Origin: Limivivens faecihominis | Lineage (GTDB): Bacteria; Bacillota; Clostridia; Lachnospirales; Lachnospiraceae | DNA: 17,948 bases | Assembly: GCF_020686945.1 (NCBI RefSeq) | Contig: NZ_JAJEPR010000050.1 | Location: 1 to 17,948, forward strand | Direction of reading: 5' to 3' | Shown: positions 1 through 7,124 of the stretch, piece after piece | Numbering within the stretch: position 1 is the stretch's first letter | Layout: each line of letters starts with the position of its first letter | Position numbers and translations under genes: made by a program | The notes under the pieces: generated by a model | Databases searched by the model: none | The model's input: only the letters and a program-made list of their open reading frames with translations | Told to the model about the DNA's origin: nothing

Positions 1-70
1 TGCGGGAGCTGCTTTGCAGCGGAGCAATTCGTAGGCATCAGTTGGGGGCAAAAGACCTTTTGACCCCAAC
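1..70. repeat. Hairpin-rich intergenic segment at the window edge
   Basis: Two palindromes lie just downstream of the solute-binding protein gene. Positions 8-20 read GCTGC-ttt-GCAGC. Positions 41-70 form a near-perfect 14-bp stem (GTTGGGG...CCCCAAC outside, CAAAAG...CTTTTG inside, one G-A mismatch at 48/63) around a 2-base centre. Neither is followed by a T-run on the minus strand, so this does not look like a textbook intrinsic terminator, although it could slow or end transcription of the binding-protein mRNA. The paired-palindrome layout resembles a dispersed intergenic repeat cut by the window edge; that is an inference without a genome search. Confidence 0.45.
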
Positions 71-104
71 ATCATCATAATATCATAGTTACAGAATTTC
101 TGAC

Positions 105-1376
105 TTACTCTACATCCAGTCTTCTGTAGTTGCTCGCAACATCGTCTTTAAACTGTGCAATTGCTGCATCTTTATCAAGCTGTCCATTCAGATAAAGATC
201 TACGTTGTTCAGCATCAGATTGCCGATCGTATCATCATATTTTGTTACGATATCGGTATTGATCTTGTCCATCTGATCGGAGAAAAATTTAAAGGTGTTC
301 TGACCTGCACACCAGGATTCTTCATAACCGCTGTCTGCAATCTCTTTATTTACGGATTTCAGGCTGGTGTAGTCGCCTTTATCATTCGCATACTGAGTCA
401 GGAAATCTTTGTTGGTGCATACGAATTTGACATACTCTGCTGCCAGTTCTTTATTCTGGCTTTCCTGATAAACGCCAAGGTAAGAACCACCGTTAAAGTA
501 AGCTGCCGGCATGGAAGCAATTCCCCAGTTTCCTTCAGAATCCGGAGCTCCGGTCTGGATGACATACTGAAGTCCCCAGGTCGGTTCTGCATATCCGAAA
601 ACAGAATCATCCGCACAGGATGCATACCATGCTTCTGACCAGGTGTCAATCTTTGCGTCATAGTCGTTATCTCTTACGGTTTTGGCAAGATCAAAAAATT
701 CCGGAATATAATCATCCATCTGGAATTTATTTCCATCTACCCAGGCAACGGATCTCATGCCATAGTTTGCAAACTGCCAGAGATCCTTATAGCTTGCGAA
801 CATATGAGTCTCGCCGTTGCTGCCCTCTTTCAGTTTTTCAGCTACATCCAGCATACCTTCTGTAGTAGAAAGCATCTCGGAAATTTCATCGGGATCATCG
901 GTTCCCAGATACTTCTTCGCGAGGTCTCTCTTATACCAGAAACCACCCGGCGTTGCCTGATAGCTCAGAGCCTTTACATTTCCATCGCTGTCGGAACCAA
1001 GCTTTACGGTATAATCTTCCGAATCACTCACATCAATGTTATACGGATCATCCGTCAGAGTTTCCCAAGCATCAGACTCAATATAGTTTTTTACTGTCTT
1101 TACATCTGCATAAAAAACATCCGGTCCCTCGGTGCGGTTATCTACGATGGTCTGCATTTTCGTGTCGTAATCAGTTCCGATCATGGTGTAATTCACGGTC
1201 ACATTCGGATATGCTTTCTCAAAAGCTTCAATCTGATACTCAGGGTCCGTCGTCCAGCCCCAGACTTCCAGCGTTCCGCTTAAGTCTGTGTTCGTCTCTG
1301 CCTCTGCCGCACTTCCAGTCATTGCCATACCGAAAGCCATAACCCCTGCCATTAAAAGTGCCCATTTTCTTTTCAT
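105..1376 (-). CDS. ABC transporter sugar-binding protein (family 1, UgpB/MalE-like)
   Basis: A 423-residue extracellular solute-binding protein of the type that delivers oligosaccharides to an ABC importer. The N-terminus has a signal peptide: basic MKRK, a hydrophobic core over residues 5-19, and an Ala-rich cleavage region (AAEA, residues 23-26). The mature part begins with the typical TLEVWGW strand and continues as a two-lobed family-1 binding protein (GGFWYKRDL near residue 145; GGSYLGVYQ followed by AAEYVKFV around 295-318). The start is supported by AGGAGG at 1385-1390. It is odd that the lipobox Cys usual in Gram-positive binding proteins is absent: the aligned residue is Ser22 (codon AGT). 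No permease or ATPase gene is in the window; any partners must lie left of position 1 or elsewhere. Two LacI-type operator sites upstream suggest control by the neighbouring repressor. The sugar is not predictable from sequence alone. Confidence 0.88.
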   Translation of the reverse strand: MKRKWALLMAGVMAFGMAMTGSAAEAETNTDLSGTLEVWGWTTDPEYQIEAFEKAYPNVTVNYTMIGTDYDTKMQTIVDNRTEGPDVFYADVKTVKNYIESDAWETLTDDPYNIDVSDSEDYTVKLGSDSDGNVKALSYQATPGGFWYKRDLAKKYLGTDDPDEISEMLSTTEGMLDVAEKLKEGSNGETHMFASYKDLWQFANYGMRSVAWVDGNKFQMDDYIPEFFDLAKTVRDNDYDAKIDTWSEAWYASCADDSVFGYAEPTWGLQYVIQTGAPDSEGNWGIASMPAAYFNGGSYLGVYQESQNKELAAEYVKFVCTNKDFLTQYANDKGDYTSLKSVNKEIADSGYEESWCAGQNTFKFFSDQMDKINTDIVTKYDDTIGNLMLNNVDLYLNGQLDKDAAIAQFKDDVASNYRRLDVE

Positions 1377-1418
1377 GATACCATCCTCCTGTTAATATAA
1401 ATTTTTTTATTATTTTTA

Positions 1419-1432
1419 TGAAACCGCTCCCA
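1419..1432. promoter_or_regulatory. LacI-family operator-like site, gene-proximal
   Basis: The sequence TGAAACCGCTCCCA lies 43 bp upstream of the binding-protein start. Its reverse complement differs by one base from the site in front of the LacI-family gene (TGGGAACGGTTTCA). It also fits the CcpA cre consensus TGWAANCGNTNWCA at 13 of 14 positions, so CcpA is an alternative or additional binder. Confidence 0.6.
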
Positions 1433-1448
1433 TTTTTGAGTGCAGACT

Positions 1449-1462
1449 TGGGAACGTTCCCA
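1449..1462. promoter_or_regulatory. Perfect palindromic LacI-family operator
   Basis: TGGGAACGTTCCCA is a perfect 14-bp palindrome with the central CG typical of LacI/GalR operators. It lies 30 bp (centre to centre) upstream of the 1419 site, about three helical turns, so two repressor dimers could sit on the same face of the DNA. A possible -35 (TTGAAA, minus strand, 1464-1469) abuts it, but no convincing -10 follows at standard spacing, so the exact promoter is left open. Confidence 0.7.
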
Positions 1463-1502
1463 TTTTCAAGAAAAACTAATATTTTGTTGCGATTTCATAC
1501 CC

Positions 1503-2486
1503 TTATACGGTCTCTTTTTCGATCAGAACCGCTTCAAATTTTTTAAATTTTGCATAATCCTGATTTTTTTCTATTTTATTTACGATTGCTTTCGCCGTGT
1601 ATTCAGCCATCGCATCCAATGGCTGGCCAATCGTGGATAAATGAACCTGCGATTCATAATTGACAAACTTGGTATTATCAAAGCCTAAAACAGCAAGCCG
1701 GTCAGGCACTGCTACTTTGGCCTCATATAACCCCTGCAGAACGCCGTAGGCCATCAGGTCAGTCTCACAAAATAAGGCATCAATGCCAGATTCAACAATT
1801 TGCTGCGTAAGCCTGTAGGCATTTCCATAATCACGATTTCCAAAAAATTCTTTTTCAATCGTGCATCCTGCTGTCTCCATGCATTTTTTAAAACCTGAGA
1901 ATCGTTCTTCTCCTTCCCAGAAGCTTCCATCCGGACTGCCGTGAAGATAGCCAATTCTCTGATAACCTCTTGAGAGAAGCTCCGACGCTGCCAGATAGCC
2001 GCCCTGTTCATTGTCTACCTGTAAAGCCATTGCTCCATCCAGCGTAACTCTCGTCTGAAAAAGCGCCACCGGCATATTCATCTGAACAATTTTCTCAACA
2101 TTTTTCTGCAGGGCACAGCTTCCTACGACAACGTATGCATCCACTTTTCCATAAAGCATTGAGATTTCTCTGTCGCAGCCTGCCTTCGTATTTTGAGCAA
2201 CCGCATAAATCACATCATAGCCATACTTCTGAAAACCTTTCATGAGACGATCATTAAAATAGCCGTAAAACGGATCGCTGATGGTCTCACTGGTTATTAC
2301 TCCAACCACTCCATTCTTTTTTCCTGCCAGCTGCTGCGCTGATGTATTCGGAACAAAGCCAAGGCGCTCAATCGCATTTAGCACCTTCTCCTTCGTATCC
2401 GGTTTTACCAGCTCACTGTTGGCCAACACTCTTGAGACAGTTGATTTAGAAACCCCCGCCTCCCTTGCCACATCAATAATATTCAT
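1503..2486 (-). CDS. LacI/GalR-family transcriptional repressor
   Basis: A 327-residue cytoplasmic regulator with standard LacI architecture. Residues 1-50 are the DNA-binding region (IIDVAREAGVSKSTVSRVL helix-turn-helix, then the hinge helix region NTSAQQLAGKK), and the rest is a periplasmic-binding-protein-like sensor (VVGVITSETISDPFYG; DNEQGGYLAA; LGFDNTKFVNY; LSTIGQP). The start is set by the family-typical MNIIDVA opening; its ribosome binding site is weak (a purine stretch AAAGAGA, no GGAGG). Operator-like sites in front of its own gene and in front of the downstream binding-protein gene make autoregulation and control of sugar uptake the simplest reading. The inducer is unknown. The gap to the binding-protein gene is 126 bp, and both genes read the same way. 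Confidence 0.92.
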   Translation of the reverse strand: MNIIDVAREAGVSKSTVSRVLANSELVKPDTKEKVLNAIERLGFVPNTSAQQLAGKKNGVVGVITSETISDPFYGYFNDRLMKGFQKYGYDVIYAVAQNTKAGCDREISMLYGKVDAYVVVGSCALQKNVEKIVQMNMPVALFQTRVTLDGAMALQVDNEQGGYLAASELLSRGYQRIGYLHGSPDGSFWEGEERFSGFKKCMETAGCTIEKEFFGNRDYGNAYRLTQQIVESGIDALFCETDLMAYGVLQGLYEAKVAVPDRLAVLGFDNTKFVNYESQVHLSTIGQPLDAMAEYTAKAIVNKIEKNQDYAKFKKFEAVLIEKETV

Positions 2487-2512
2487 TGTCAGTCATTCTC
2501 TTTCGAAAGTAA

Positions 2513-2526
2513 TGGGAACGGTTTCA
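2513..2526. promoter_or_regulatory. Operator-like site in the lacI-family leader
   Basis: TGGGAACGGTTTCA lies between the predicted transcription start and the start codon of the LacI-family gene, at about +4 to +17, a position where bound repressor blocks initiation. One half (TGGGAACG) equals the perfect palindrome at 1449-1462 and the other (GGTTTCA) equals the 1419 site. Confidence 0.65.
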
Positions 2527-2536
2527 TTCCTCGTTC

Positions 2537-2565
2537 ATTATATGATTTGTCTATAGAAATTGCAA
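2537..2565 (-). promoter_or_regulatory. Sigma-A promoter of the LacI-family gene
   Basis: On the minus strand a perfect TATAAT (2542-2537) is preceded by TTGCAA (2565-2560) at 17-bp spacing. The stretch further upstream is very AT-rich and may act as an UP element. The predicted start near 2530 places the operator immediately downstream. Confidence 0.65.
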
Positions 2566-2680
2566 TACCCTTTTATTTTTTCGTGACATTGTCTAAATAT
2601 CGTAATATTTTTTTGTGGAATTTTCTGGTGAGAGAGGTGTGGATTCTACAGGTGCTCAGTCTTCGCCTAATCACAACCGC

Positions 2681-2716
2681 GGCCCCGGGCCACAGCTCAA
2701 ACTGTAGCCCGGGGCC
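2681..2716. terminator. GC-only hairpin after the rhamnosidase gene, possible terminator
   Basis: A 10-bp all-GC stem (GGCCCCGGGC / GCCCGGGGCC) with an inner ACAG/CTGT pairing begins 17 bp after the rhamnosidase stop codon. On the minus strand it is not followed by a T-run (GCGGTTGTGATT follows), so it may be a factor-dependent or mRNA-stabilising 3' hairpin and not a classic intrinsic terminator. On the plus strand a weak TTTTCTC follows a few bases later. The remaining sequence up to 2566 holds no gene. Confidence 0.5.
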
Positions 2717-2733
2717 ACGCATTTTCTCAATAT

Positions 2734-5700
2734 TTATACCGTAAACTCATGTCTTCCTGAACCTAATTCCTCGCTTTTACCACCCGGCAGAACCAGGGTT
2801 GCTCTGGTGTTTACCGGGATCTCGCACTGGTAGAGGATGCGGCCGTTCTCTTTTTTCCAGCCGCTCTCGATAACTCCGCAGGGGGAGTTCACGCTGCCTT
2901 TGGCCCAGGTCAGATCGCCGATCACAGGCTCCAGGCGGAAATGGGTGAAGCCCGGATGCTCCTCCTCTCGGCGGATGCCTAAGACATACTGGTAGAGCCA
3001 GGAAAGCACGCTTCCCAGGGAATAATGGTTGAAGGAGTTCATGGCGTTCTGGCCGCCGAAGCCCTTCTCCTCGGTAAGGGAATCCCAATGCTCCCAGATC
3101 GTCGTGGCTCCCTGGGTTACCGGATAGAGCCAGGACGGGAATGCCGTCTGGAGCATCAGCTTATAAGCATCCTCAGAAGCTCCCGTATCGCAGAGAGCCT
3201 GGTTCAGAAGACCTGTTCCAAAGAAACCAGTTCCAACGGTGTGGTTGGCAGCTCTGGTCTTCCGAAGCAAATGCTTAGCCGCTGCCTCTCTGTCCTCCAT
3301 GACGCCGTACTGCAGGCCCAGTACATAAGAGCACTGCGTATCACAGGGCTTGCCTTCCAGGGTCCGGGTTTTCTTCGTCTCGGGATCCACGAAAGTATCG
3401 TTCCAGTAACGGCGGCATTTTTCTGCCAGTTCGTGATAGGTCTTCGCACCTTCCTCATCCTTCAGAATGCCGGCGATCTTTTCCATCAGGATAGCTTCTC
3501 TGTAGTAGAAAGCGTTCCAGAGCAGAGGAAGATCTGTCTCTTCCGGGGCCAGCCAGTCGCCTAAAGGCCCTACTGCCGGGCTTCCTGCTCCCGGAAGGCC
3601 TTTGTCCTTCATATATTCCATGTACTTTTTCATGCCCGGATAATATTTCTCCAGAATCCGTGTATCACCGTACTGCTCGTAAAGCTCATAGGCGATGAAA
3701 ATGCTGGCGCACTCATAGGTCACGCCGCCGAAACCGCCGCCCACCGGCGCGATCTCCGGATACTGGCCTTCCCCGGTCTGCAGATCCTCGAAAGCCTGCA
3801 GATAGCGCTCATAAAAGAGTTTCAGATCGCTGTTCAGAAGAGCCGTGTGGCAGAATACATGGGTGTCGCCTGCCCAGCCCATGCGCTCATTTCTCTGGGG
3901 GCAGTCCGTGGGAATGTTGATGAAGTTGCAGAGCTGGGACCAGTGTACATTTTCCGTAAAACGGTTCAGAAGGGCATGGGAACTCTCGAAGCTTCCGGCA
4001 AATTTTTCGATGGAGGAATACTGGAGACTCTCCACCTCGGAAAGAGCGGGCGGATTTTCCACACCGCTGATCTCGATGTAGCGGTAACCGTGGAAGGTGA
4101 ATCTGGGCTGATAAACCTCGCCCTCCTCGCCGCTGCAGATATAGATATCGGTGCTGGTGGCGTCACGGTAGTTTTCCAGCATCAGCTTGCCCACATTTTC
4201 TCCATACTCCGGAAGATTCGGGTAGAGCACCTCCGCATAGCGGATGATGACTTTGGTGCCTGCTTTTTCACGGAAATGGATGCGGGGCACGCCGGCCATC
4301 TCCTGCTCCAGGTCGTAAATGTAAATCTTCTCACCCTGATCGAGCCGCTTTTTGGCGCTGCGGACAGCCGTCACATGAACCGGCGCCGGATAACCGCCCT
4401 CGAAGGAGACTTCGCCGCCATGTACCTGAGGCCAGCTTCTTCCAAAACCAGCCGGGAAGGTCCGGTTTTCTGCGATGACCGGAAGCTCCCAGGGCTCTTT
4501 TGCCGCTGCGCTCCATCCGCTGTCGTCAAAATCAGCCAGGGAAAAGGCATCGTAAACGCCTTTCTTTCTGGCATCGTACTGCTCGCCCAGGAAAAATCCG
4601 CTGTAACGGTAAGGTCCGTCGCCGAAATATTTCCAGGTTTCCGGATTCGTGGTGTAAATCTCCCGGTCGCCGTCGGCAAATTCCAGAACGATTTTGGCCA
4701 GAAGAGCCTCTTTATCACCAAAATAATTATAATTTTTTACCACAAATGTCTGGGCATCGCACCACCAGCCGGAGCCAAGAGCTACGCCGATTCCGTTGTT
4801 TCCGGGCTTTAAGATTCCGGTCAGATCGTAAGCCTGATAGTTCATCCGCCTGTCGTACTGGGTCAGTCCCGGAGCCAGAAGATTTTCTGTGATCCGGGCG
4901 CCGTTTACATGAACGTCATAGATACCTCGGGCCGTCACATAGAGCCGGGCTCTCTGAAGAGCCGCATCTTTCCGCACCGGAATATTGCTCCGAAGCATCG
5001 GAATCGCACCTCTCGAGGGGTCCTTCGTGATCTGGGTTCCGCTGACGGCAAAGCAGCCCTCCTCCTTCGGAAGCTCTGCAAAAATGGAAGACACTTTCTC
5101 CGGTGTTTCCTCCACAAAGGTTCTGCCCGGCGTCCGGAGATTTTTTACAGTCAGATCTTTGAAGTAAGCCGTGTCACCTTCCCCTGCAAAAAATCCGATC
5201 TCGTTCAGTCTCGGATAGGTGAGCACATCGTTGTGGCCTCTGGGATTCAGCACGCGGCCGGAAATTTTCATAGGTCCCATCGCGGTCTCCGGCACATCCA
5301 CCGGCTTCTCGTCCAGATAGGTGAAGGCCTTGTCGCCGTCCACCACGATCTTTAAGCAGTGAAACTCATCAAAGTTCACATTTTTGTCCAGCTCTACTGT
5401 CGCGAACGGCACGTCCTTTTTGTCGTCCTTCGCATAGCCTACCCGGTAAATATCCAGCACCGGCGTCTCACCAGCCCGGTTGATCTCGTAGCGGATGTAG
5501 TTTTCGCCCTCCAGACCATACTCGTTCTGGTTGTGGTCCAGAAGACGGAAATCGTTGGCTCCGAAGACAACGCCGGCCCGCTTGCTTCCCTCTTTCATGC
5601 GAAATGTACTCTCCAGCACGAAGACGCCTCTCGCATTGGCAGCCACATGGAAATCCGGCGCTCCGATCCAGTCGGCACCTTCCCAGACGCTCTTGTCTTT

Positions 5701-6024
5701 TTTCAGAAAACCGGTCTCAAAAACGGTCTCTGCCACGGCTTTTCTGCCGTAATTATCGGTCACTTCCACCTGTACCACATAGGCGGTGCAGGGCTTTAAC
5801 GCCTTTCCTTCATAGGTGATTCCGGTGGAAACGTCGGTAGACAGAAGGCCGGAATCCCAGACCTCTTCCTCCGTTTTCGCCTCTCTCACACGAATCTCAA
5901 CCGCCGTCTGGAGGGTGTCCTTTTTGTCAGAAGAAAGCTGCCAGGAAAAACGGGGCGCTTTTTCGTCCAGCCCCAGGGGCGAACGAAGATATTCCACAAG
6001 AAGTTCTGTCAGTGATAATCCCAT
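2734..6024 (-). CDS. Alpha-L-rhamnosidase, GH78
   Basis: A 1096-residue enzyme that releases L-rhamnose from rhamnosides (plant flavonoid glycosides, pectin fragments) by the inverting GH78 mechanism. There is no signal peptide, so it acts in the cytoplasm. Residues 8-110 form an N-terminal fibronectin-like domain; about 130-300 form a beta-rich LamG/concanavalin-like region, an insertion relative to a minimal GH78; about 340-500 hold the rhamnosidase N domain (LRSNIPVRK; GIYDVHVNG); the (alpha/alpha)6 barrel spans about 660-1010 and a C-terminal beta domain ends the protein. The hallmark DCPQRNERMGWAGD starts at Asp707, giving Glu713 as the presumed general acid, and WEHW places the presumed base at Glu978. 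GGGAGG sits 8 bases before the ATG. It is divergent from an AraC-type gene that probably regulates it. Aglycone specificity cannot be read from sequence. Confidence 0.95.
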   Translation of the reverse strand: MGLSLTELLVEYLRSPLGLDEKAPRFSWQLSSDKKDTLQTAVEIRVREAKTEEEVWDSGLLSTDVSTGITYEGKALKPCTAYVVQVEVTDNYGRKAVAETVFETGFLKKDKSVWEGADWIGAPDFHVAANARGVFVLESTFRMKEGSKRAGVVFGANDFRLLDHNQNEYGLEGENYIRYEINRAGETPVLDIYRVGYAKDDKKDVPFATVELDKNVNFDEFHCLKIVVDGDKAFTYLDEKPVDVPETAMGPMKISGRVLNPRGHNDVLTYPRLNEIGFFAGEGDTAYFKDLTVKNLRTPGRTFVEETPEKVSSIFAELPKEEGCFAVSGTQITKDPSRGAIPMLRSNIPVRKDAALQRARLYVTARGIYDVHVNGARITENLLAPGLTQYDRRMNYQAYDLTGILKPGNNGIGVALGSGWWCDAQTFVVKNYNYFGDKEALLAKIVLEFADGDREIYTTNPETWKYFGDGPYRYSGFFLGEQYDARKKGVYDAFSLADFDDSGWSAAAKEPWELPVIAENRTFPAGFGRSWPQVHGGEVSFEGGYPAPVHVTAVRSAKKRLDQGEKIYIYDLEQEMAGVPRIHFREKAGTKVIIRYAEVLYPNLPEYGENVGKLMLENYRDATSTDIYICSGEEGEVYQPRFTFHGYRYIEISGVENPPALSEVESLQYSSIEKFAGSFESSHALLNRFTENVHWSQLCNFINIPTDCPQRNERMGWAGDTHVFCHTALLNSDLKLFYERYLQAFEDLQTGEGQYPEIAPVGGGFGGVTYECASIFIAYELYEQYGDTRILEKYYPGMKKYMEYMKDKGLPGAGSPAVGPLGDWLAPEETDLPLLWNAFYYREAILMEKIAGILKDEEGAKTYHELAEKCRRYWNDTFVDPETKKTRTLEGKPCDTQCSYVLGLQYGVMEDREAAAKHLLRKTRAANHTVGTGFFGTGLLNQALCDTGASEDAYKLMLQTAFPSWLYPVTQGATTIWEHWDSLTEEKGFGGQNAMNSFNHYSLGSVLSWLYQYVLGIRREEEHPGFTHFRLEPVIGDLTWAKGSVNSPCGVIESGWKKENGRILYQCEIPVNTRATLVLPGGKSEELGSGRHEFTV

Positions 6025-6237
6025 AGTAAAACCTCCCTAAATTTGTGATTCTGCGTGTCCGAAGGCCACCCGGCCCGGCCACTCTGTTAAGGCCAGTATA
6101 CACCTTACTTCCACCGACGGACAGATGATTTTTCTCCCGAAAAAATATCAGATTTCGACTTTTTTCTTCGGAATATGAGTTGTTTTTTGGCGAAATTTTT
6201 CTTATGATAACAGTATCAAATTTTTTCGGAGGCATCT
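6025..6237. promoter_or_regulatory. Divergent regulatory region, rhamnosidase / AraC
   Basis: This 213-bp gap must hold both promoters. Facing left, TATACT (minus strand, 6100-6095) lacks a recognisable -35, as expected for an activator-dependent promoter. Facing right, TATGAT (6203-6208) has only a weak TTGTTT at 6180-6185. A 10-bp inverted repeat CCGAAAAAAT (6137-6146) / ATTTTTTCGG (6220-6229) and a direct repeat TATCA(G/A)ATTT (6146-6155, 6214-6223) are candidate AraC-protein contacts. The GGCC-rich leader at 6065-6094 can fold into a hairpin in the rhamnosidase mRNA. Confidence 0.5.
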
Positions 6238-7122
6238 ATGAAAGAAAATCCATTTTCCGACCTGACCGCCCTGGCCCTGCGGCATGAAATTGTCAGCACC
6301 GCCCGTTTTCTGCCCCTTCGCTGTTTCTTCAGTGACGACGGAATCTCCTACGTTCCGCCCCATTTTCACGAGGATCTGGAACTCATCCATCTGCTCTCCG
6401 GCGAACTCTCCGTCACCGTAAACCAGAAGAAATTCACAATTTATCCCGGAGACACGGTACTTTTCAACACAAATACCATTCATTCCACACTTTCCGAGCG
6501 TGCCGACACCACGGCCCATGTGCTTTTGCTCCCCTATGAGCATCTCAGGCGCTGTCTTCCCAATCCGGAGTCTTTCCTCTTCGAGCTGCCCCTCCTCTCC
6601 CGGGACGAGGCCGATCCCATAAAAAAAGAAGGGCTTCAAAAGCTCTCCTCTCTTCTCGCTGCTGCCTGCAAGCTCTGTCAGGAACAGCCGGATTTCTATC
6701 AGGCGCAGATTTTAAGTCTCATTTACGAACTGATCTATCTTCTCTGCACCACCTTCCCCGCTTCCGGAAAAAATGCCGCCCCGGGAAAGGAATATCGCCA
6801 CTATGACCGGCTCCGCACGGTGACGGCCTACATTCACGAACACTATATGGAGCCTTTGACGCTGGACGAGCTGGCTGCCCAGATTTCTGTGACGCCCGCC
6901 TATCTCTCCCGTTTTTTCAAAAATTCCCTGCATCTTACGATCACCGAATACCTCACTTCGGTGCGGATGGAGCACGCCTACACGGATCTCATCACCACGG
7001 ACTATCCGATTCACGAGATCTCCGAGAAAAACGGCTTTGCCAGCTATGCTTTTTTTGTCCGGAAATTCAAAGAGGCTTACCGGACCACTCCCTTGAAGGT
7101 CCGGAAAGCCTCTGAATTATAA
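6238..7122 (+). CDS. AraC-family transcriptional regulator with N-terminal cupin
   Basis: A 294-residue regulator. Residues about 25-95 form a cupin-type sugar-sensing domain with the usual PPHFHEDLELIHLLSGE entry and YPGDTVLFNTNTIHS exit strands. Residues about 190-290 hold two AraC helix-turn-helix motifs (LTLDELAAQISVTPAYLSRFFK and IHEISEKNGFASYAFFVRKFK, the second helix pair ending in the family YRTTPLKVRK). CGGAGG lies 5 bases before the ATG. The gene is transcribed away from the rhamnosidase gene, so activation of that gene, perhaps in response to rhamnose or a rhamnoside, is the simplest hypothesis; the downstream beta-galactosidase could be a second target. The ligand is not established. 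Its stop codon is 2 bp from the stop codon of the convergent beta-galactosidase gene and no terminator separates them. Confidence 0.93.
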   Translation: MKENPFSDLTALALRHEIVSTARFLPLRCFFSDDGISYVPPHFHEDLELIHLLSGELSVTVNQKKFTIYPGDTVLFNTNTIHSTLSERADTTAHVLLLPYEHLRRCLPNPESFLFELPLLSRDEADPIKKEGLQKLSSLLAAACKLCQEQPDFYQAQILSLIYELIYLLCTTFPASGKNAAPGKEYRHYDRLRTVTAYIHEHYMEPLTLDELAAQISVTPAYLSRFFKNSLHLTITEYLTSVRMEHAYTDLITTDYPIHEISEKNGFASYAFFVRKFKEAYRTTPLKVRKASEL

Positions 7123-7124
7123 GC

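Noticed and set aside
2471..2500. A short upstream reading frame (ATGACTGAC...) overlapping the LacI-family start
   Set aside because: It has seven codons and only a weak purine stretch before it; nothing supports translation, though the weak ribosome binding site of the main start is real.
3847..4812. Plus-strand frame of 321 codons antisense to the rhamnosidase gene
   Set aside because: It overlaps the GH78 coding region fully, lacks a start signal and shows no family motifs; the minus-strand frame has intact catalytic residues.
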